Shown here piece by piece: positions 1-8,937 of a stretch of 64,000 nucleotides of DNA. Source of the stretch: Microbacterium murale (GTDB lineage: Bacteria > Actinomycetota > Actinomycetes > Actinomycetales > Microbacteriaceae); the NCBI RefSeq assembly GCF_014635185.1, contig NZ_BMCM01000005.1, forward strand, positions 124,001-188,000, read 5' to 3'. A model generated the notes under the pieces. It was given only the letters and a program-made list of their open reading frames with translations, was not told the DNA's origin and searched no databases. Position numbers and translations under genes: made by a program. Within the stretch, counting starts at the first letter, position 1. Each line of letters starts with the position of its first letter.

Positions 1-1366
1 CGAGGTCGTGCGAGATGAAGATCATGGTCAGCTCGCGATCGCGCTGCAGACGCCCGAGCAGCTGCAGCACCTTCTCGCGCACAGACGGGTCAAGAGCGGA
101 GACCGGCTCGTCGAGCACCAGCACGTCGGGATCGGCGGCGAGCGCCCGAGCGATCGCGGCACGCTGCCGCTGACCACCTGACAGCTCAGCAGGTCGGCGT
201 CGAGCCAGAGCCGGATCGAGGTCCACCTCCGCCATCAACGCCGCTACTCGTGCGGCCCGCGCTGCCCACGGCACATCACCCGCCTCGAGCGCCTCGCGCA
301 GCGATCGCCCGATCGTCCAACGCGGATCGAACGCACCGAGCGGATTCTGGTGCACGAGCTGCACCCGATGCGCACCGGGATCGCCCGCCCAACGCAACTC
401 TCCCGAGTCCGGCTTCTCCACGCCGACGATCATGCGCGCGAGCGTCGTCTTGCCCGAACCGGACTCCCCCACGACTCCCAGCGTCTGTCCCTGCAAGAGC
501 GTGAACGACGCGCCGTCGACGGCCGGAACGCTGGAGAACGCCTTGGACACCTCGACCCCCGTGAGCACCGCGTCCCCGAGCCCGAACCGATCCGAACGCG
601 GCTCGTGCATGGTCGCGGCGATCAGTTCGCGGGTGTACTCCTCCTGCGGTGCATCCAGCACATCGACGACCGCGCCGTGTTCGATGACCCGACCCGCTCG
701 CATCACGAGCACGCGATCCGCGACTCTGCGCACCGCGGCGATGTCGTGACTGATGAACACGACGGCGGTACCCGCATCCGCGATCGATCGCAGCAGAGCG
801 AGCACCCGCGCCTGCACGGTGGCATCCAGCGCAGTGGTCGGCTCGTCGGCGACGAGCACTGCAGGCTGACCCGCGAGCGCCGATGCGATCAGGGCGCGCT
901 GCCGCAGCCCACCGGAGAGCTCGTGCGGGTACTGGGCTGCGCGACGCGCGGCATCCGTCATCGACACCGACTCCAGCAGCTCGATCGCACGAACCCGGCG
1001 CGCACGTCGCGACAGTCGCGTGTGGATCGCGAGCGGCTCAGCTACCTCTGCACCGACACGCCTCAGCGGGTCGAGCGACACCAGCGCATCCTGCGAGACC
1101 AGTCCCACACGACTGCCTCGCAGCTCACGCCACTCACTCTCCGAGAAGCCCCGAGCGTCGACACCGTCGATGCTCAGCACATCCGCGGTGACCCGCGCAG
1201 CGTCCGGCGTCAGCCCGAGCAGTGCGGATGCCGTGAGCGACTTCCCCGCACCCGACTCCCCGACGATCGCCAGACACTCCCCCGGGGCGACGTCGAACGA
1301 GACGCCGTCCACGAGCAGCATTCCCCGTATCGCGACCGACAGGTTCTGCACGACGAGCGCGCTCAT
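1..1366 (-). CDS. Peptide ABC transporter double ATP-binding protein (DppD-DppF fusion), 3' end cut by window edge
   Basis: ATPase of a dipeptide/oligopeptide importer; it hydrolyses ATP at the inner membrane face to drive the two permeases downstream of the lipoprotein gene. Two complete nucleotide-binding domains lie in one chain. The first has Walker A GESGAGKS (about residues 36-43), signature LSGGLRQR and Walker B VLVADEP. The second has GESGSGKTT, LSGGQRQR and VLVLDEP. About 455 codons are visible and the frame runs off the left edge. The start ATG at 1366 overlaps the preceding permease stop (TGATG), so translation is probably coupled. Fused DppD/DppF proteins are common in actinobacteria. 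The exact substrate is inferred from the neighbouring dipeptidase and family-5 binding protein. Confidence 0.9.
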   Translation of the reverse strand, partial: MSALVVQNLSVAIRGMLLVDGVSFDVAPGECLAIVGESGAGKSLTASALLGLTPDAARVTADVLSIDGVDARGFSESEWRELRGSRVGLVSQDALVSLDPLRRVGAEVAEPLAIHTRLSRRARRVRAIELLESVSMTDAARRAAQYPHELSGGLRQRALIASALAGQPAVLVADEPTTALDATVQARVLALLRSIADAGTAVVFISHDIAAVRRVADRVLVMRAGRVIEHGAVVDVLDAPQEEYTRELIAATMHEPRSDRFGLGDAVLTGVEVSKAFSSVPAVDGASFTLLQGQTLGVVGESGSGKTTLARMIVGVEKPDSGELRWAGDPGAHRVQLVHQNPLGAFDPRWTIGRSLREALEAGDVPWAARAARVAALMAEVDLDPALARRRPAELSGGQRQRAAIARALAADPDVLVLDEPVSALDPSVREKVLQLLGRLQRDRELTMIFISHDL

Positions 1367-2226
1367 CACGCCCTCCCCTCTGCACGTGCCCGCAGACTGC
1401 GACCGACGATGGTCGCCGACACCACGGTCAGCGTGATCGCCACGCCGGGGAACACCGCGATCCACCAGGCCGTGCCGAGTACGTTCCGCCCGCCCGAGAG
1501 CATGAGGCCCCACTCGGGCGACGGTTCGATCGGTCCGAGTCCGAGGAAGCTGAGGCCCGCGGCCGCGAGGATGCTGGAACCGATCCCGATCGTCGCCAGC
1601 ACGCTGAGCGAGCCGAGCACCCCTGGCACGACGTGACGGACGAACGCCCGCATCGCAGGGACGCCGAGGATGCGGGCGGCCTCCACATGCTCGGCGAGCG
1701 CGAGAGACCGAGTCTGCACCCGCGCGAGTCGCACGTACACCGGAACGGCGGCGATCGTCACGGCGATCGCGACATTCGTCGGTCCTGGTCCGAGAACCGC
1801 CACCACCACGAGCGCCACGAGGAACTCCGGGAATGCGAGCAGCACGTCCGTGATGCGCATGACCGTGGCATCCACGGCGCGCGGGGCGATGCCCGACAGC
1901 GCACCGACCACGAGCCCGATCACCAGCGCCAGAGCAGTCGCGAGCAGTCCGATTCCCACCGAACGTCCCGCACCGAAGACGACGCGCGAGAACACGTCGC
2001 GTCCGCTCTGGTCCGTGCCGAACAGGTGCGCCGCGCTGGGCGCCTCCAACGCGGCACGCACATCCGTGCGCAACGGGTCGTGCGTCGCGATCAGTTGCGG
2101 GAACAGCGCCATCACCGCCACCACGGCGAGAACGACGAGCGCCACCCACAGCAGCACGCGCCGCGGAATGCCCTGCGGTGACGCGCGCATACGCCAAGCG
2201 ATATCGGGACGAGCAGACACGCTCAT
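1366..2226 (-). CDS. Peptide ABC transporter permease, DppC type
   Basis: Inner-membrane permease of the peptide importer, 286 aa, usual for DppC/OppC. An N-terminal membrane segment (about residues 23-45) is followed by a periplasmic-side loop with the family pattern LFGTDQSGRDVFSRV, then the five-helix permease domain. The ATPase-contact EAA loop is visible as EAARILGVPAMRAF...HVVPG. The start overlaps the stop of the upstream permease by 4 bases (ATGA) and the stop shares one base with the ATPase start. It should pair with the 2223-3176 product to form the channel. Confidence 0.92.
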   Translation of the reverse strand: MSVSARPDIAWRMRASPQGIPRRVLLWVALVVLAVVAVMALFPQLIATHDPLRTDVRAALEAPSAAHLFGTDQSGRDVFSRVVFGAGRSVGIGLLATALALVIGLVVGALSGIAPRAVDATVMRITDVLLAFPEFLVALVVVAVLGPGPTNVAIAVTIAAVPVYVRLARVQTRSLALAEHVEAARILGVPAMRAFVRHVVPGVLGSLSVLATIGIGSSILAAAGLSFLGLGPIEPSPEWGLMLSGGRNVLGTAWWIAVFPGVAITLTVVSATIVGRSLRARAEGRA

Positions 2227-3176
2227 GCGCCCACCTCCCGCACGCGTACGTCAACCGGACGCAGCCGCGGGTCGAGCACCGGATACAGCAGCTCCACGAT
2301 GAGGTTGACCACGACGAACACCAGAGCGCTGAACAGGATGATCCCGGTGATCACCGGCAGATCGCGATCCGTGATCGCCGACAGCGTCACACGTCCGATT
2401 CCGGGCCTCGCGAACACCGTCTCCACGAGCACGGCACCGCCGAGCAGCGACCCGACCAGGTAGGCGGCGAGAGTCAACGCCCCCGCCGCACCGTGCCGCA
2501 GGGTGTGATGGGCGGTGAGTCGCACCTGCCCCGCACCGCGGGCCCGCACGGTGGTCGCCCACGGCTGACGCTCCGCTGCCTCGACGCCGTCACGCAGCAC
2601 CTGGCCGAGCAACGCAGCCACAGGGAGAGCGAGAGTGATCGCCGGCAGCACGATCGTGGCTGGATTGCGCGTGCCGGACACCGGGAACCAACCCAGGCCG
2701 AACGCGAAGACGCTGAGCAGCAGGATACCGATCCAGAACACCGGCGAGGACAGCACGACCAGCTCGAACCCGGCGACGATGCCCCGCGACACCCTGCCCC
2801 GGGCCAACAGCGCCACGGCGAGCGCGAGCACCACCGCGATCACGAGAGCGAGCGCCGTCAGCTGCACGGTGGCGCCGAGCTGACGACCGATCACCTCGGT
2901 CACCGGCATCCTCAGCTGATACGACTCCCCCAGGTTTCCCTGCAGCAGCTGCCAGAGGTACGAGAAGTACTGCTCCAGCGGTGGACGATCCAGCCCCAGC
3001 TCGGCCCGGATGCCGTCCTTGACCGCTTCGCTCACCTGGGCCTGAGGCCCCAGCATCACTGAGACGGGGTCACCCGGGATCACCCTGAACGCGAGGAACG
3101 CGAGCGTCGCCGCGCCCCAGAGGACGATGACGACGGATGCTGCGAGTCCCGCGATCCGGATGAGCAGAGGCTTCAC
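2223..3176 (-). CDS. Peptide ABC transporter permease, DppB type
   Basis: First permease of the peptide importer, 317 aa. The N-terminal region has the DppB/OppB layout: a first membrane helix (about residues 10-32), then VIPGDPVSVMLGPQA and a leucine-rich soluble loop ending in LGESYQLRMPVTEVI before the remaining helices. The C-terminal half has the coupling-loop region around VRARGAGQVRLTAHHTLRHG and the conserved GSLLGGAVLVETVFARPGIG. It starts 8 bases after the binding-protein stop. The order binding protein, DppB, DppC, ATPase is the standard one for this transporter class. Confidence 0.92.
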   Translation of the reverse strand: MKPLLIRIAGLAASVVIVLWGAATLAFLAFRVIPGDPVSVMLGPQAQVSEAVKDGIRAELGLDRPPLEQYFSYLWQLLQGNLGESYQLRMPVTEVIGRQLGATVQLTALALVIAVVLALAVALLARGRVSRGIVAGFELVVLSSPVFWIGILLLSVFAFGLGWFPVSGTRNPATIVLPAITLALPVAALLGQVLRDGVEAAERQPWATTVRARGAGQVRLTAHHTLRHGAAGALTLAAYLVGSLLGGAVLVETVFARPGIGRVTLSAITDRDLPVITGIILFSALVFVVVNLIVELLYPVLDPRLRPVDVRVREVGA

Positions 3177-3183
3177 GACCGGA

Positions 3184-4803
3184 TCAGCTGACCGTGACCT
3201 CGTAGAACAGCGGACGGCCGTACAGGTCGTATTCGAGACCGGAGACGGTGTCGTTCACGGCGGTGATGAGAGACGGGCTGTAGAGCGGCACGATCGCAGT
3301 GTAGTCAGCATTCCACTGCTGCAGCTGCTGGTAGATCGCCGCTCGCGCGTCGACATCGCTGGTCGCGATGCCCTCTTCGAGCAGGCTGTCGATCTCGGGA
3401 TCGGTGACCTGCGAGGCGTTCTGGAAGCCGTCGGTGTGCAGGTGGCTGCGCAGCAGATCGCCGTCGACACCCGAGAAGCCCCAGTCGGTGAGGTCGAAGG
3501 TCTTGGGGCCGTACTGCTCGTTGTAGGCACCGGGTTCCAGCACTTCGCGCACGACCTCGAAGCCGATGTCGGCGAGATCGGACTGGATGGCGTTCGCGAG
3601 GGCCGCGTTGTCGTCGGACACCGGCGTGTAGGCGATCCATCGCACCGAGAGCCGCGTGCCGTCCTTCATGCGGATGCCGTCGCTGTCGCGCTCGGTCCAT
3701 CCGGCCTCATCCAGAAGACTGTTCGCCTCATCCTGGTCGAACGGCCGGCTGCCCTCGAGCGAGGCGTCGTAACCCGGCGTCGTCGATCCGAGGATGCTCC
3801 AGGCGCGAGGGAACTGGCCGAAGAAGATCTCCTCGACGGCCGCATCGACATCGATGCCGCGGGCGAACGCCTGCCGCACCTTCTCGTCGGCGAAGACGCC
3901 GTACTTCTCGTTCAAGTACAGCGAGTACGGAAGGCCGGGGTACTCGTTCGAGGCGACCGTGAGCGTGTCGGGCAGCTCCACGGCGAGGTTCGGCGGAATG
4001 TTGCTGGCCAGGTCGGCCTCTCCGCTCTCCACGACTCCGGCACGCACAGAGGCCTCCGGCAGGATCTCGACGCGCAACGTCTCGAACTGCGCGGCTTCCG
4101 CTCCGTCAGGGCCCCACGCATAGTCAGGGTTGCGGGTATAGACGATCTCCTGGTCGGGCGTGTACTCGGTGAGCTCGAACGGACCGGTTCCCACCGTGAC
4201 GTCCGGGCCACCGGCCTTGAGCTGATCGGCCGAACTCTCCAGCACCGCCGGCGAGTAGAAGCCGAGCAGCGGAGTGCTGGCGGCCTGCAGGAACGGGGCA
4301 TACGGCTGACTGAAGCTGACCTCGACGGTGTACTCGTCGATCACCTCGGTACCGGCGTAGAAGTCGCCGCCGAGCATGCTCGCGGCCTGGGCGGATGCCG
4401 TCTCGGGGTCTGCGATGCGGTCGAAGTTCGCCTTCACCGCATCCGCATTGAACGGCTCGCCGTCGTGAAAGGTGACATCTTCACGCAGATCGAACGTGTA
4501 GGTCGTGCTGTCCTCCGATACCGTCCAATCGCTGGCGAGCCACGGCGAGAACGATCCATCGGACTCCTGGAACACCAGCGAGTCGAGGACTGTGCGCTGC
4601 ACCATGCTCGACACGTCGAGCTGGCTGGTCTGCGGATCCATGTGCCCGGCCGAGAGATTCGCGCCCTCGATGGCCCAGACCACCTCTCCACCGCCATCGC
4701 CGTCCGACGAGCCTCCGGGGCCGGCGCAGGCGCTGAGCGCCAGGGTAGCGGCCGCGGCGAGCGCGGTGATGGGCAGAATACGACGCACGAGCAGGCTGGG
4801 CAT
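3184..4803 (-). CDS. Peptide ABC transporter substrate-binding lipoprotein (solute-binding family 5)
   Basis: Extracytoplasmic receptor for peptides, 539 aa. A short basic N-terminus, a hydrophobic stretch and a lipobox ending LALSAC (lipidated Cys about residue 26) mark a membrane-tethered lipoprotein. Family-5 features follow: YTFDLREDVTFHDGEPFNAD, then YSLYLN...VRQAFARGIDVDA. The frame stays open upstream into the dipeptidase gene, but the ATG at 4803 is chosen because a signal peptide begins there and GAGGA lies 6 bases before it. It lies 37 bases after the dipeptidase stop. Ligand specificity cannot be read from sequence; dipeptides or oligopeptides are inferred from context. Confidence 0.92.
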   Translation of the reverse strand: MPSLLVRRILPITALAAAATLALSACAGPGGSSDGDGGGEVVWAIEGANLSAGHMDPQTSQLDVSSMVQRTVLDSLVFQESDGSFSPWLASDWTVSEDSTTYTFDLREDVTFHDGEPFNADAVKANFDRIADPETASAQAASMLGGDFYAGTEVIDEYTVEVSFSQPYAPFLQAASTPLLGFYSPAVLESSADQLKAGGPDVTVGTGPFELTEYTPDQEIVYTRNPDYAWGPDGAEAAQFETLRVEILPEASVRAGVVESGEADLASNIPPNLAVELPDTLTVASNEYPGLPYSLYLNEKYGVFADEKVRQAFARGIDVDAAVEEIFFGQFPRAWSILGSTTPGYDASLEGSRPFDQDEANSLLDEAGWTERDSDGIRMKDGTRLSVRWIAYTPVSDDNAALANAIQSDLADIGFEVVREVLEPGAYNEQYGPKTFDLTDWGFSGVDGDLLRSHLHTDGFQNASQVTDPEIDSLLEEGIATSDVDARAAIYQQLQQWNADYTAIVPLYSPSLITAVNDTVSGLEYDLYGRPLFYEVTVS

Positions 4804-4840
4804 GCGAGTCCTCAGAAAGAGCGGAAGGGGTCGGTCAATT

Positions 4841-5974
4841 CTAGCCGGGGTTTTTGGACGGGGTCGATCTAACCGTGGCGCGCTTCCGCTCGGCAGCATC
4901 CACCGCCGGCACGATGGCCGCAGCGGCCGGCGCACCGGCGCGACCTGCAAGGAACGCCTCGTAATCGGCATCCGACACCTCGAGCACCCGCAGGACGTTC
5001 CCATGTGCTGCCGCTTCGAGATCATCCTCCGACCATCCACGCGCTCGCAACTCGGCGAACAGCGCGGGGTATGAGGAGACGTCGTCCAGGCCTTCGGGTA
5101 TCTCGTCCGTGCCGTCGTAGTCAGCACCGATACCCACAGCGTGCACGCCCGCGACATCTCGGATGTGCTCGAGATGATCCGCCGCGTCGGCGACGCTGAC
5201 CACGGGAGCTGTGCCTTGCGCACCGGCCGCCCACCAGTCCCGCCGTGACTGCGACAGGAACGTCGGCACGAACGCGAGCATGACGACGCCGCGCTGGGCT
5301 CCGATTGCGGCCAGCACGTCGTCCGGCACGTTCCTCGGATGATCGCACAGGGCGAGCGCTGCCGAATGGCTGACGATGACCGGGCGCTCCGTCTCCTGGA
5401 GCGCATCGCGCATGGTGCTCGGCGCGACGTGGGCGAGATCGACGAGGACTCCGATCCGGTTCATCTCCCGGACGGCCTCGCGACCGAAACTCGTCAGGCC
5501 GCCGTGGCGGGGCTCATCCGTGGCCGAGTCGGCCAGCGTGGACGTCCGCGACCACGAGAGCGTCATGTAGCGCGCGCCCGCACGGGCGAACTGCCGCAGG
5601 ACGGCCAGGGAGCCGCCGAGCTGATCGCCGCCCTCGACTCCGATGAGAGACGCGATGCGCCCATCAGTCATGGCCGCTCTCACATCCGCCGCGGTGCATG
5701 CGAAGGCGAGGCGTGTCGGATGGGCGTCGATCAGGCGATGCACGAAGTCGATCTGCTCCAGAGTGGCGACGACCTGCTCCGCTCCCTCCAGCACCGGATC
5801 GACCCATACCGACCAGAACTGTCCGGCGACGCCGCCCTCCGCCAGCCGCGGAAGGTCGGTGTGGAGGGTCGCGACGGATCGATCGAGCTCGTGAACCGCG
5901 TAGCCGAGTGATGTGCGGCTCGCCCACGCGAGATCGTTGTGTCCGTCGATGACTGCAGGGGATCTCCTGCTCAT
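4841..5974 (-). CDS. Membrane dipeptidase family protein (peptidase M19)
   Basis: Zinc dipeptidase of the renal dipeptidase family, about 377 aa. Metal-site and family motifs are visible: DGHNDLAWA near the N-terminus, GVEGGDQLGG, VDLAHVAP, IVSHSAAL followed by HPRNVPDD, and GIGADYDGTDE near the C-terminus. No signal peptide is seen, so it probably acts in the cytoplasm on imported dipeptides. It is the first gene of the peptide-uptake operon. The frame also allows GTG at 5983 (MTDMSRR). The ATG at 5974 is preferred because GAGGGG lies about 8 bases upstream. Placing a dipeptidase ahead of a Dpp transporter couples import to hydrolysis; that is inference from position. Confidence 0.88.
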   Translation of the reverse strand: MSRRSPAVIDGHNDLAWASRTSLGYAVHELDRSVATLHTDLPRLAEGGVAGQFWSVWVDPVLEGAEQVVATLEQIDFVHRLIDAHPTRLAFACTAADVRAAMTDGRIASLIGVEGGDQLGGSLAVLRQFARAGARYMTLSWSRTSTLADSATDEPRHGGLTSFGREAVREMNRIGVLVDLAHVAPSTMRDALQETERPVIVSHSAALALCDHPRNVPDDVLAAIGAQRGVVMLAFVPTFLSQSRRDWWAAGAQGTAPVVSVADAADHLEHIRDVAGVHAVGIGADYDGTDEIPEGLDDVSSYPALFAELRARGWSEDDLEAAAHGNVLRVLEVSDADYEAFLAGRAGAPAAAAIVPAVDAAERKRATVRSTPSKNPG

Positions 5975-6033
5975 GTCTGTCACCCCTCGATCATTTCAGC
6001 GCCGCGCCCTCATCACGCACACCGCGCCGTTCC

Positions 6034-6063
6034 TTCACCGTCATCCGATCGCTTCGGTAGGAT
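6034..6063 (+). promoter_or_regulatory. Candidate promoter of valS
   Basis: TTCACC at 6034-6039 and TAGGAT at 6058-6063 are separated by 18 bases and fit an actinobacterial housekeeping promoter (TTGACA/TANNNT). They would give a leader of about 55-60 bases before the valS ATG. No T-box-like specifier structure is evident in this short leader. Confidence 0.45.
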
Positions 6064-6127
6064 GGGAGGCACACCCACACTCAGGCACGCTCACACAGTG
6101 CCGCATACATCGCGCAAGGAGACCTCC

Positions 6128-8716
6128 ATGTCGGCACCCGCCCAGAACCAGATCCCCGACAAGCCCGTCCTCGAAGGTCTCGAAGCGAAGTGGGATGGTG
6201 TCTGGTCCGAGCAGGGCACCTATCTGTTCGACCGCGTGCGTGCCGCCGAGCTCGGCCGTGAGGGCGTCTACTCGATCGACACACCCCCGCCGACGGCATC
6301 CGGTTCTCTGCACATCGGTCACGTGTTCTCGTACACGCACACCGATGTCAAGGCGCGCTACGAGCGCATGCGTGGCAAGAACGTCTTCTACCCGATCGGC
6401 TGGGACGACAACGGCCTGCCGACTGAGCGCCGCGTGCAGAACTTCTACGGCGTGCGCGTCGACCCGACACTCCCCTACGACGCCGACTTCGTTCCTCCCT
6501 TCGAGGGCAATGCGAAGAGCCTGAAGGCCGCCGACCAGCAGCCGATCAGCCGGCGCAACTTCATCGAGCTGTGCGAACGCCTCACCGTCGAGGACGAGAA
6601 GCAGTTCGAAGACGTCTTCCGCCAGATGGGTCTCAGCGTCGACTGGACTCAGACCTACCGCACGATCTCCGACGAGACGATCCGGCAGAGCCAGCTCGGG
6701 TTCATCCGCAACCACGAGCGCGGCGAGGCGTACCAGGCTCTCGCGCCGACGCTGTGGGACGTCGACTTCCGCTCGGCGATCGCGCAGGCCGAGCTCGAGG
6801 ATCGCGACCAGCAGGCCTCGTACCACCGCATCGCGTTCCACAAGACCGACGGCTCCGGCGACATCCACATCGAGACGACGCGTCCCGAACTGCTCGCGGC
6901 CTGTGTGGCTCTCGTGGCGCACCCCGACGACGAGCGCTACCAGTCGTACTTCGGCCAGACAGTGCGCACGCCGCTGTTCGACGTCGAGGTACCAGTGCTG
7001 GCGCACCACCTCGCCCAGCAGGACAAGGGCTCCGGCATCGCGATGGTCTGCACGTTCGGCGATGTCACCGACATGATCTGGTGGCGTGAGCTCGACCTGC
7101 CGATCCGCACCATCCTGGGTCTGGACGGTCGCGTGATCGCGGACGCCCCTGAGGCGATCGCCTCGGATGCCGGCACCGCTGCCTATGCGGAGCTCGCAGG
7201 CAAGACCGTCTTCAGCGCCAAGAAGCGCGTCGTCGAGCTGCTGGAGGAGTCGGGCGAGCTGCTCGAGGTTTCGAAGCCCTTCAACCACGCAGTGAAGTTC
7301 TTCGAGAAGGGCGACCGCCCGCTCGAGATCGTCTCGACGCGCCAGTGGTACGTCCGCAACGGCGCCCGCGACGAGGCGCTGCGCGATCAGCTCATCGCGC
7401 ACGGCAAGCAGCTGCAGTGGCACCCCGACTTCATGCGCGTGCGCTACGAGAACTGGGTCGGCGGTCTGACCGGCGATTGGCTCGTCTCGCGTCAGCGCTT
7501 CTTCGGCGTGCCGCTGCCGGTCTGGTACGGCCTGGATGAGAACGGCGATCGCGACTACGACCGCGTGCTGATGGCGTCACCAGAGCAGCTGCCGATCGAT
7601 CCGACCAGCGATGTGCCGACCGGCTACACCGAGGACCAGCGCGGCGTCGCGGGTGGCTTCGAGGCCGAGACCGACATCCTCGACACCTGGGCCACCTCGT
7701 CGCTGACCCCGCAGCTGGCCGGCGGCTGGCAGCGCGATGAGGAGCTGTGGAACCTCGTCGCCCCGTTCGACGTGCGTCCCCAGGCACAGGACATCATCCG
7801 CACCTGGCTGTTCTCGACCATGCTCCGCTCGACGCTCGAAGACGGCCGTTCACCGTGGAAGCACGCCTCGATCTCGGGCTTCATCGTCGATCCAGACCGC
7901 AAGAAGATGTCGAAGTCCAAGGGCAACGTCGTGACGCCCGCCGACATCCTCGAGAAGCATGGTTCGGATGCTGTGCGCTACTGGGCGGCTTCCAGCCGCC
8001 TCGGAGTGGATGCCGCGTTCGACCCGCAGAATCCGACGCAGATGAAGATCGGCCGCCGCCTGGCGATCAAGGTGCTCAACGCCGCGAAGTTCGTGCTCTC
8101 ATTCCCGGTGCCAGAGGGCGCGCAGGTGACGCACGCGCTGGACGCATCCATGCTCAAGGCGCTCGACGAGGTCGTCCAGGAGACCACCAAGGCGTTCGAC
8201 GCGTTCGATCACGCTCGCGCGCTCGAGATCACCGAATCGTTCTTCTGGGCGTTCTGCGACGACTACCTCGAGCTCGTCAAGGAGCGCGCGTACGACCAGA
8301 CCGATGTCGGCCAGCCGTCTGCCGCGCTCGCACTGCGGATCGCGCTGTCGACGCTGCTGCGTCTTCTTGCACCGGTCGTGTCGTTCGCCACTGAGGAGTC
8401 GTGGAGCTGGTTCGAAGAGGGTTCGATCCACACCGCCGCCTGGCCGGAGCCTCTCGGCGCCGAAGGCGATCCTGCCGTGCTGGCCGCGGCGAGTGCCGCG
8501 TTGATCGGCATCCGCCGTGCCAAGACCGAGGCGAAGGCCTCGCAGAAGACGCCAGTGTCCCGTGCCGTGATCGTCGCTCCCGCTGAGACGCTTGAGTCCG
8601 TGCGTGCCGCTGCGGACGATCTGCGAGCCGTCGGCCGGATCGCGGTGCTCGAGTTCGCGGTGGGCGACGAGCTCGCCGTGACCGAGATCGAGCTGGCTCC
8701 CGTGGAGGCGAGCTGA
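6128..8716 (+). CDS. valS: Valyl-tRNA synthetase, archaeal-type (type 2)
   Basis: Charges tRNA-Val with valine in the cytoplasm; class I synthetase, 862 aa. HIGH motif HIGH at residues 62-65 within GSLHIGHVFSYTHTD, and KMSKS at about 593-597. The editing domain and anticodon-binding domain follow. The wording around HIGH (PPPTASGSLHIGHVFSYTHTD region) and DDNGLPTERRVQNFYG matches the archaeal/rickettsial type rather than the usual bacterial type, whose counterpart segment reads VTGSLHMGHAF. The ATG at 6128 is chosen because AAGGAG lies 6 bases upstream; the longer frame from 5939 has no support. The stop overlaps the next gene's start. Confidence 0.97.
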   Translation: MSAPAQNQIPDKPVLEGLEAKWDGVWSEQGTYLFDRVRAAELGREGVYSIDTPPPTASGSLHIGHVFSYTHTDVKARYERMRGKNVFYPIGWDDNGLPTERRVQNFYGVRVDPTLPYDADFVPPFEGNAKSLKAADQQPISRRNFIELCERLTVEDEKQFEDVFRQMGLSVDWTQTYRTISDETIRQSQLGFIRNHERGEAYQALAPTLWDVDFRSAIAQAELEDRDQQASYHRIAFHKTDGSGDIHIETTRPELLAACVALVAHPDDERYQSYFGQTVRTPLFDVEVPVLAHHLAQQDKGSGIAMVCTFGDVTDMIWWRELDLPIRTILGLDGRVIADAPEAIASDAGTAAYAELAGKTVFSAKKRVVELLEESGELLEVSKPFNHAVKFFEKGDRPLEIVSTRQWYVRNGARDEALRDQLIAHGKQLQWHPDFMRVRYENWVGGLTGDWLVSRQRFFGVPLPVWYGLDENGDRDYDRVLMASPEQLPIDPTSDVPTGYTEDQRGVAGGFEAETDILDTWATSSLTPQLAGGWQRDEELWNLVAPFDVRPQAQDIIRTWLFSTMLRSTLEDGRSPWKHASISGFIVDPDRKKMSKSKGNVVTPADILEKHGSDAVRYWAASSRLGVDAAFDPQNPTQMKIGRRLAIKVLNAAKFVLSFPVPEGAQVTHALDASMLKALDEVVQETTKAFDAFDHARALEITESFFWAFCDDYLELVKERAYDQTDVGQPSAALALRIALSTLLRLLAPVVSFATEESWSWFEEGSIHTAAWPEPLGAEGDPAVLAAASAALIGIRRAKTEAKASQKTPVSRAVIVAPAETLESVRAAADDLRAVGRIAVLEFAVGDELAVTEIELAPVEAS

Positions 8717-8931
8717 TGCAGCTCGGCACGCGGTGGGCGACGGGCTCGGCTGCTCCGGCATCCGTTCCCGCCGCTCTGCGGCCCGCCATCGCCGAGGTCG
8801 AGGCACGAGGCGTCACCGGCATGTGGACGCTCACATGGCTGGAAGGTCGTCCGATCGCCGAGCTGGATGCCGGATGGGAAGTGCTGGTCACGGCATCCGG
8901 CGAGGTCATCGCCCGCCCCTTCCAGGACTGA
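8716..8931 (+). CDS. Small hypothetical protein translationally coupled to valS
   Basis: 71-residue protein of unknown function. Its ATG shares a base with the valS stop (TGATG), which argues for coupled translation and a real gene. The sequence has no membrane segment or cysteine. It is a compact mixed fold by appearance, with MWTLTWLEGRPIAELDAGW and a C-terminal VLVTASGEVIARPF that looks like two beta strands. Codon use matches the neighbours. It ends 6 bases before the convergent 8938 gene, so there is no room for a long terminator. Confidence 0.7.
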   Translation: MQLGTRWATGSAAPASVPAALRPAIAEVEARGVTGMWTLTWLEGRPIAELDAGWEVLVTASGEVIARPFQD

Positions 8932-8937
8932 GCGCTT

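Noticed and set aside
3127-4872. Plus-strand open frame opposite the peptide-binding lipoprotein gene
   Set aside because: Antisense to a gene with signal peptide and family-5 motifs; low-complexity composition.
5939-6127. N-terminal extension of valS
   Set aside because: The extension overlaps the divergent dipeptidase start, and the ATG at 6128 has AAGGAG and a promoter in front.
6064-6127. T-box leader for valS
   Set aside because: Leader of only about 60 bases, without T-box sequence or terminator/antiterminator pair.
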